In this document: one piece after another, positions 60,482 through 64,000 of the stretch
Numbering within the stretch: position 1 is the first letter of the stretch
Layout: every line of letters starts with the position of its first letter
Assembly (NCBI RefSeq): GCF_029263665.1
Contig: NZ_JAJUFQ010000020.1
Location: forward strand, 1 to 64,000
Direction: 5' to 3'
DNA: 64,000 nucleotides
From: Halomonas sp.
Lineage (GTDB): Bacteria; Pseudomonadota; Gammaproteobacteria; Pseudomonadales; Halomonadaceae
Notes under the pieces: model-generated
The model's input: the letters and a program-made list of their open reading frames with translations, nothing else
What the model was told of the DNA's origin: nothing
Database searches by the model: none
Made by a program: the position numbers and the translations under genes

Positions 60482-61363
60482 TCAGATGCTGCCATGAGCC
60501 CCGACGATGGTTTCAGCGACCGCTTGCACATGGGCCGGAGAGGCATGCAGATGGTGCCCTCCTGCCAGCACATGACGTGTGAGATGCTGTACTGCAGCAC
60601 GTCGCGCCTTGCCGCTTTCGCTCTCGCCAAGAATGCTACCCTCGGCGGCTTCGATCAGGGTCACCCTACATTCGATGGCCCCCAGCATGGCGGTGACCTG
60701 CTCCGACGTCAGATGCACCGGCGAAGGCCGCACCAGGCGAGGATCCGTGCGCAGCTGCATGCCACCCTCTTCAAGAACGACAAGGTTGCGCGCCACGATA
60801 GGGCGTACCGTATCCGCATCGACCTTGGTCACTCCTCCTGCAACGCGCGCCGCTACAGCACTTTCGAGATCGGCATAACGCGGAGAGCCAGTGCGCAGGC
60901 GACGATGCACACGCAGAGACCGGGCCAACTGCTGAGGGGTCTCTTCGGCCGGTGTGGTGAGCGCACCCAGCCCATCGATCAGCGTCATGCGCTCGATACG
61001 TTCCGGCATGGCCGAAGCCACCAGGCAAGACACCCCGGCCCCCATGGAATGGGCCAGCAGCGTGGCGCGCTCGATACCAAGCTCGTCGAGGACATCGAGC
61101 ACATCGTGACAGTAATCCCACAGGGCGTAGTCATACTTGCCTGGCAGCCAGGCTGATTCACCGTGCCCGGAAAAGTCGATGGCCACGATGCGAATATCCA
61201 GGCGCTGGACCAGCATGGGGGCCAGCAGGGTGAAGCTGGCCGCGTTGTCGAGCCAGCCATGCAAAGCCAGCCAGGTCGGTGCATCCCGACGCCCCCAGGC
61301 AAGGCCGGCAATCCGTCCATCGGCCAGGGTGATAGCCTCAGGCGGCTGATCAACTACGCTCAT
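60482..61363 (-). CDS. Alpha/beta-fold hydrolase
   Basis: A 293-residue alpha/beta hydrolase. The oxyanion region ALHGWLDNAASF precedes the nucleophile elbow AHSMGAGVS (Ser near 106), and the His is in AGGHHLHAS near the C-terminus. It is similar to serine-hydrolase-like/MEST-type family members. It overlaps the next hydrolase gene by four bases (ATGA), so the pair is co-translated. Substrate unknown. Confidence 0.87.
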   Translation of the reverse strand: MSVVDQPPEAITLADGRIAGLAWGRRDAPTWLALHGWLDNAASFTLLAPMLVQRLDIRIVAIDFSGHGESAWLPGKYDYALWDYCHDVLDVLDELGIERATLLAHSMGAGVSCLVASAMPERIERMTLIDGLGALTTPAEETPQQLARSLRVHRRLRTGSPRYADLESAVAARVAGGVTKVDADTVRPIVARNLVVLEEGGMQLRTDPRLVRPSPVHLTSEQVTAMLGAIECRVTLIEAAEGSILGESESGKARRAAVQHLTRHVLAGGHHLHASPAHVQAVAETIVGAHGSI

Positions 61364-62196
61364 GCACTTTCCTCTTTATCGACCAACAGCCGCTCGATCA
61401 TCTCGACCAATGCCGCACGCGTGGCTTCAGGCTGTTCCATGGGGAACATGTGGCTACCGGGCACTTCCTTCAGAGGAATGCCGCGGCGCTTGAAGCGGCG
61501 CCGGCGTGATTTGTTCAGCAGGTCCGAATCCACCCCGGCAATCACCCCAACCGGCACCCACAATGCCTGCGGCAGGCTGTCGAGATGATGGGGAATATGG
61601 CGGAATACCTCTACCTCGATATCCGGGTCATACCGCAGCACCACACTGCCATCATCAAGATCCTGAGTCCCTCCGGCGATATAGTCATCCAGGGCATCCT
61701 CAGTAAAGTGGCGAAAGAGCCCCTTGCGCTGCAGGTGGGAGCGCATTTCCTCACGACTCTTCCATTGCCGTCTGCGGCCCAGTGTCTTGCCTGCAGGCGT
61801 GACTCGGTCGACCATGCCCAGTAGCTTGGCGGCCCGTATTGCCAGGGCATCAATCCCCAGCATCAGCGGAGGATCGAGCATGATCACAGCAGAAAAGCGC
61901 TGTGGGGCTTCACGCGCCGCCATTGCAGTGATCACTCCCCCCATGGAATGGCCCACACCGATCACCGGCCCCTCAATCTGCGCTAGCCCTTCCAGATATT
62001 CATCACGCAAGGCCAACCAGTTGTGTCCCACCGGAAAGTCCGGATGATGAGCAAGGCGATCCACCGGCTGGACACGAAAATGCTGCTTCAGCGGTTCAAG
62101 CAGGCTGCGGTAACTGCGTCCGGGAAAGCCATTGGCATGGGCGAACATCAGCGTCGGCAGGAGCGTCTTTGTCTGTGTTGTATTGGACTGAGTCAT
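61360..62196 (-). CDS. Alpha/beta-fold hydrolase
   Basis: A 278-residue alpha/beta hydrolase with FAHANGFPGRSYRSL near the oxyanion site, nucleophile elbow GVGHSMGGVI (Ser near 84) and terminal His in VPGSHMFPME. The central cap is basic (KSRRRRFKRRG). It is the first gene of the two-hydrolase unit and divergent from a small membrane protein. Substrate unknown. Confidence 0.87.
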   Translation of the reverse strand: MTQSNTTQTKTLLPTLMFAHANGFPGRSYRSLLEPLKQHFRVQPVDRLAHHPDFPVGHNWLALRDEYLEGLAQIEGPVIGVGHSMGGVITAMAAREAPQRFSAVIMLDPPLMLGIDALAIRAAKLLGMVDRVTPAGKTLGRRRQWKSREEMRSHLQRKGLFRHFTEDALDDYIAGGTQDLDDGSVVLRYDPDIEVEVFRHIPHHLDSLPQALWVPVGVIAGVDSDLLNKSRRRRFKRRGIPLKEVPGSHMFPMEQPEATRAALVEMIERLLVDKEESA

Positions 62197-62280
62197 CAGG
62201 GCTCCTTGTTATATTGCCGCTTTACGTATGCGACCGGACCAGATGAAGGTGAGTAGAGACAGCAGCATAAGGAGATTACC

Positions 62281-62433
62281 ATGTTGCACTCATTTACCAC
62301 TGACAGACCACCCCTTCAGCGTCGAGAAAATACCATGACCACCAAACCCCCTCGCGACACTCGCATGCGCAATCGCATTTTCTTCATCACTGTGGCCGTT
62401 GCCATTGCGCTGGGCCTGTGGCTGAGCCGTTGA
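62281..62433 (+). CDS. Small single-pass membrane protein
   Basis: A 50-residue frame with a strong AAGGAG six bases before the ATG. The N-terminal half is polar and basic (TTKPPRDTRMRNR) and is followed by one hydrophobic segment (about 33-49, FFITVAVAIALGLWLS) ending in Arg. Positive residues before the segment predict the N-terminus inside. An internal ATG at codon 19 could start a 32-residue form. It is divergent from the hydrolase pair. Family not recognised. Confidence 0.65.
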   Translation: MLHSFTTDRPPLQRRENTMTTKPPRDTRMRNRIFFITVAVAIALGLWLSR

Positions 62434-62798
62434 TGCTTCAATGCTGAATGTATTGATTGAGCTGCCGCTGACGTGCGGCAGCCTTACCCATCATTCATTG
62501 CTATATATGACAGTCATGATGTGAATTTTGCTCCCCATATTGATCTCTCCTGTCCCCCAGCACCCTTGCCAGTTTCCCCAAGTCTTGGTCTGTTCTCTCT
62601 CCTGACCTGATGTTGCTGATACTTCCTTCCCCCTCATCGGCTAGCGTGTTTCAAGCAGGGCCAAGTTGGTACGGCAGAAATTTCATTCATCAGAAATGCC
62701 TGTGGATGTAAGGAAGTGCTGATCGCAAATACTAAATGCTCGCAATGCCAGGCCTGGTATCACTAAAAGCACTAAGAACGAAATAATCTGAGGAACGC
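62434..62798. other. AT-richer spacer before the beta-propeller gene
   Basis: About 365 bp without a gene. It opens with an 8-bp hairpin (62461-62482). Base composition is visibly lower in GC than the rest of the window. A near-perfect dyad ATGCCAGGCCTGGTAT lies at 62745-62760, about 40 bp before the next start codon, and could be an operator. No convincing promoter boxes were found. Confidence 0.4.
62461..62482 (+). terminator. Hairpin after the small membrane protein gene
   Basis: GCTGCCGC and GCGGCAGC arms around a six-base loop, 27 bp after the stop. It is followed by only a short T pair, so it is a weak terminator candidate. Confidence 0.45.
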
Positions 62799-64000
62799 AT
62801 GAAGAAGACTTTGGTAGCAATGATGGTGTTGGCGTCATTCGATGTTCTGGCAAAGGATATTACTGGCGGAGTATATGTTGCCACCAACCATGCAAGTGAG
62901 AACTCTATTGTTGGCTATGTCCAGTATTCCGATGGAACCTTGTCGCGAGTAGGAGAATATGGAACAGGTGGCAAGGGAACGGGGTTTGTCGAACTTTTCG
63001 ACCTTCCATACGATCCTGAATCTGGCCATACATTTTCTGATGGCATCGATCCACTGGCATCTGCCTATGGGCTTTGGCGCTCCTGGGACAACAAGAATGT
63101 ATTGATTGCGAATGCCGGCGATGGAACCGTATCGTCCTTGAGAGTACAGGACGACTTATCCTTGGAATTGGTCAATGTGGTCGAAGCGGGTGATATAAAA
63201 CCCAATGGTATTGCATCCTATGGAGAGCTTGTCTATGTCGTCAGCATGGGAAAGAAAGTAGAGGATCCCAGTGAAGGAAACATCAAAGGCTACAAGATAG
63301 ATGAAAACGGGTACCTGACACCGATTCCCGACTCCGTAAGAGACTTGACCGGGCGCCCAGCCAGCGTCGAGTTTACTCCAGATGGAAAGTACCTGCTGGT
63401 AGTCGAGATAACGACAGGGGTCGTGCACTCTTATGCTGTCGGCAGTGATGGCCTACTGTCCGATGAGCCTGTATCGAGTATTGATTCACCGTTGGCACCC
63501 GACGGCAGGTTCTTCGCCCTGCCTATCGGCACAAAGCTCATCAGTGGCCAGGACGATAATAATATCTTGCTGGTGACAGAAACTCGCTTTATTGATAGCG
63601 AACACAACTTCAATCCTGTGTCCGCAGAACATAAGGAAAGATACCCATTCCTTCCGCTGTTCGAGGGACAAGCAGGATCAGTGACCTCGTACAACATTGA
63701 TGCGAGCGGCCAACTGTCCATCATTTCACCAGATGTTATCGCCGGTAGCAGCTACTGGGATGGGCAGCAGGCAGTCTGCTGGGTGACAACGTCTCAAGAT
63801 GGAAAATATGCGTGGACCACGAATCCGCTGACTTCAAGCATCTCGACCTACCAGGTAAATGAAGACGGTAGCATCGAGTTGAAAGAAGAAATCGCCTACC
63901 AGGACAATGATTTTAATGAGTATTACCTGGACATGGACTTGAGTGCAGACGGTAATTACGTAAATGTGATCAGTGGTAATACCGGGGTGACGTGGGTATT
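62799..64000 (+). CDS. Secreted lactonase-like beta-propeller protein, cut by the window end
   Basis: An open frame of 400 codons with no stop before the window edge. A signal peptide spans residues 1-18 (MKKTLVAMMVLASFDVLA). The rest shows propeller-type blades, with recurring motifs such as VYVATNHASENSIVGY, TPDGKYLLVVE, SQDGKYAWTTN and LSADGNYVNVISG, as in the lactonase/YVTN seven-bladed family. A periplasmic or exported location is expected. Codon use is more AT-rich than in neighbouring genes, which hints at transfer or relaxed selection. AGGAACGC before the ATG serves as a weak ribosome site. The C-terminus and any further domain are unseen. Confidence 0.75.
   Translation, partial: MKKTLVAMMVLASFDVLAKDITGGVYVATNHASENSIVGYVQYSDGTLSRVGEYGTGGKGTGFVELFDLPYDPESGHTFSDGIDPLASAYGLWRSWDNKNVLIANAGDGTVSSLRVQDDLSLELVNVVEAGDIKPNGIASYGELVYVVSMGKKVEDPSEGNIKGYKIDENGYLTPIPDSVRDLTGRPASVEFTPDGKYLLVVEITTGVVHSYAVGSDGLLSDEPVSSIDSPLAPDGRFFALPIGTKLISGQDDNNILLVTETRFIDSEHNFNPVSAEHKERYPFLPLFEGQAGSVTSYNIDASGQLSIISPDVIAGSSYWDGQQAVCWVTTSQDGKYAWTTNPLTSSISTYQVNEDGSIELKEEIAYQDNDFNEYYLDMDLSADGNYVNVISGNTGVTWV

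Noticed and set aside
60418..60582. Short plus-strand frame with a good AAGGAG ribosome-like sequence
   Set aside because: It runs antisense into the alpha/beta hydrolase gene, with a Cys/His/Arg-rich translation unlike a real protein. The AAGGAG is probably chance.

Overview
The window reads as a stretch of chromosome from a halophilic gammaproteobacterium of the Halomonadaceae (Halomonas-like). The reasons are the moderately high GC content, the acidic proteins, the gntR-prpB-prpC-acnD-prpF-prpD order, a class I phaC beside a phasin and a DUF6489-type protein, a trp operon split into trpE and trpGDC, and Pseudomonas/Halomonas-type housekeeping strings such as miaB-phoH-ybeY-corC-lnt. I see no phage, plasmid backbone, transposase, CRISPR array, tRNA or rRNA body. 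The far left edge carries what looks like a ribosomal RNA promoter firing out of the window.

Left third (1-24 kb). A complete methylcitrate-cycle operon for propionate is encoded on the minus strand under a GntR/FCD regulator, with two matching operator-like palindromes around its promoter. Then come pabB (folate), cysH with its convergent regulator cysB, thioredoxin, a periplasmic SIMPL protein, serS and a large YdiJ-type FAD/Fe-S D-2-hydroxyacid dehydrogenase. The tryptophan genes follow on the minus strand: gph-trpE and, after an attenuator, trpGDC. Two short open frames with paired Trp codons near their stops, one before trpE and one before trpG, look like attenuation leader peptides.

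Middle (24-47 kb). This part holds a type II NADH dehydrogenase, an MscS channel, a GIY-YIG protein and rpe. A sulfate ABC importer (sbp-cysT-cysW-cysA) follows, with a CysB-like site upstream. Next are a YajG lipoprotein, tpm, an SH3-domain envelope protein, the miaB-phoH-ybeY-corC-lnt string, the polyhydroxyalkanoate genes (phaC, phasin, DUF6489), aroC, prmB, an Smr protein and a patatin-like phospholipase. CysB, CysH and the sulfate importer together give an assimilatory sulfur module in two places.

Right third (47-64 kb). This part is more accessory. It holds an ECF sigma factor with a YCII partner, a LysR regulator divergent from a quinone reductase, VOC, alcohol-dehydrogenase-like and metallo-beta-lactamase proteins, and a LysR regulator near a five-step catabolic-looking set (ALDH, beta-hydroxyacid dehydrogenase, M20 amidohydrolase, DUF3100 permease). 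Two alpha/beta hydrolases, a 50-residue single-pass membrane protein and an incomplete, more AT-rich secreted beta-propeller gene running off the right edge complete it.

The most unusual signals are not genes. They are several short degenerate tandem arrays with an exact 15-bp period at gene junctions (7991-8050, 28979-29053, 56641-56685, 58934-58993, plus a 30-bp duplication inside ydiJ), a 7-bp array ending on the prpB stop codon, a roughly 270-bp element made of five consecutive small hairpins with imperfect terminal inverted repeats (50089-50355), and a 38-bp perfect palindrome (51199-51236).
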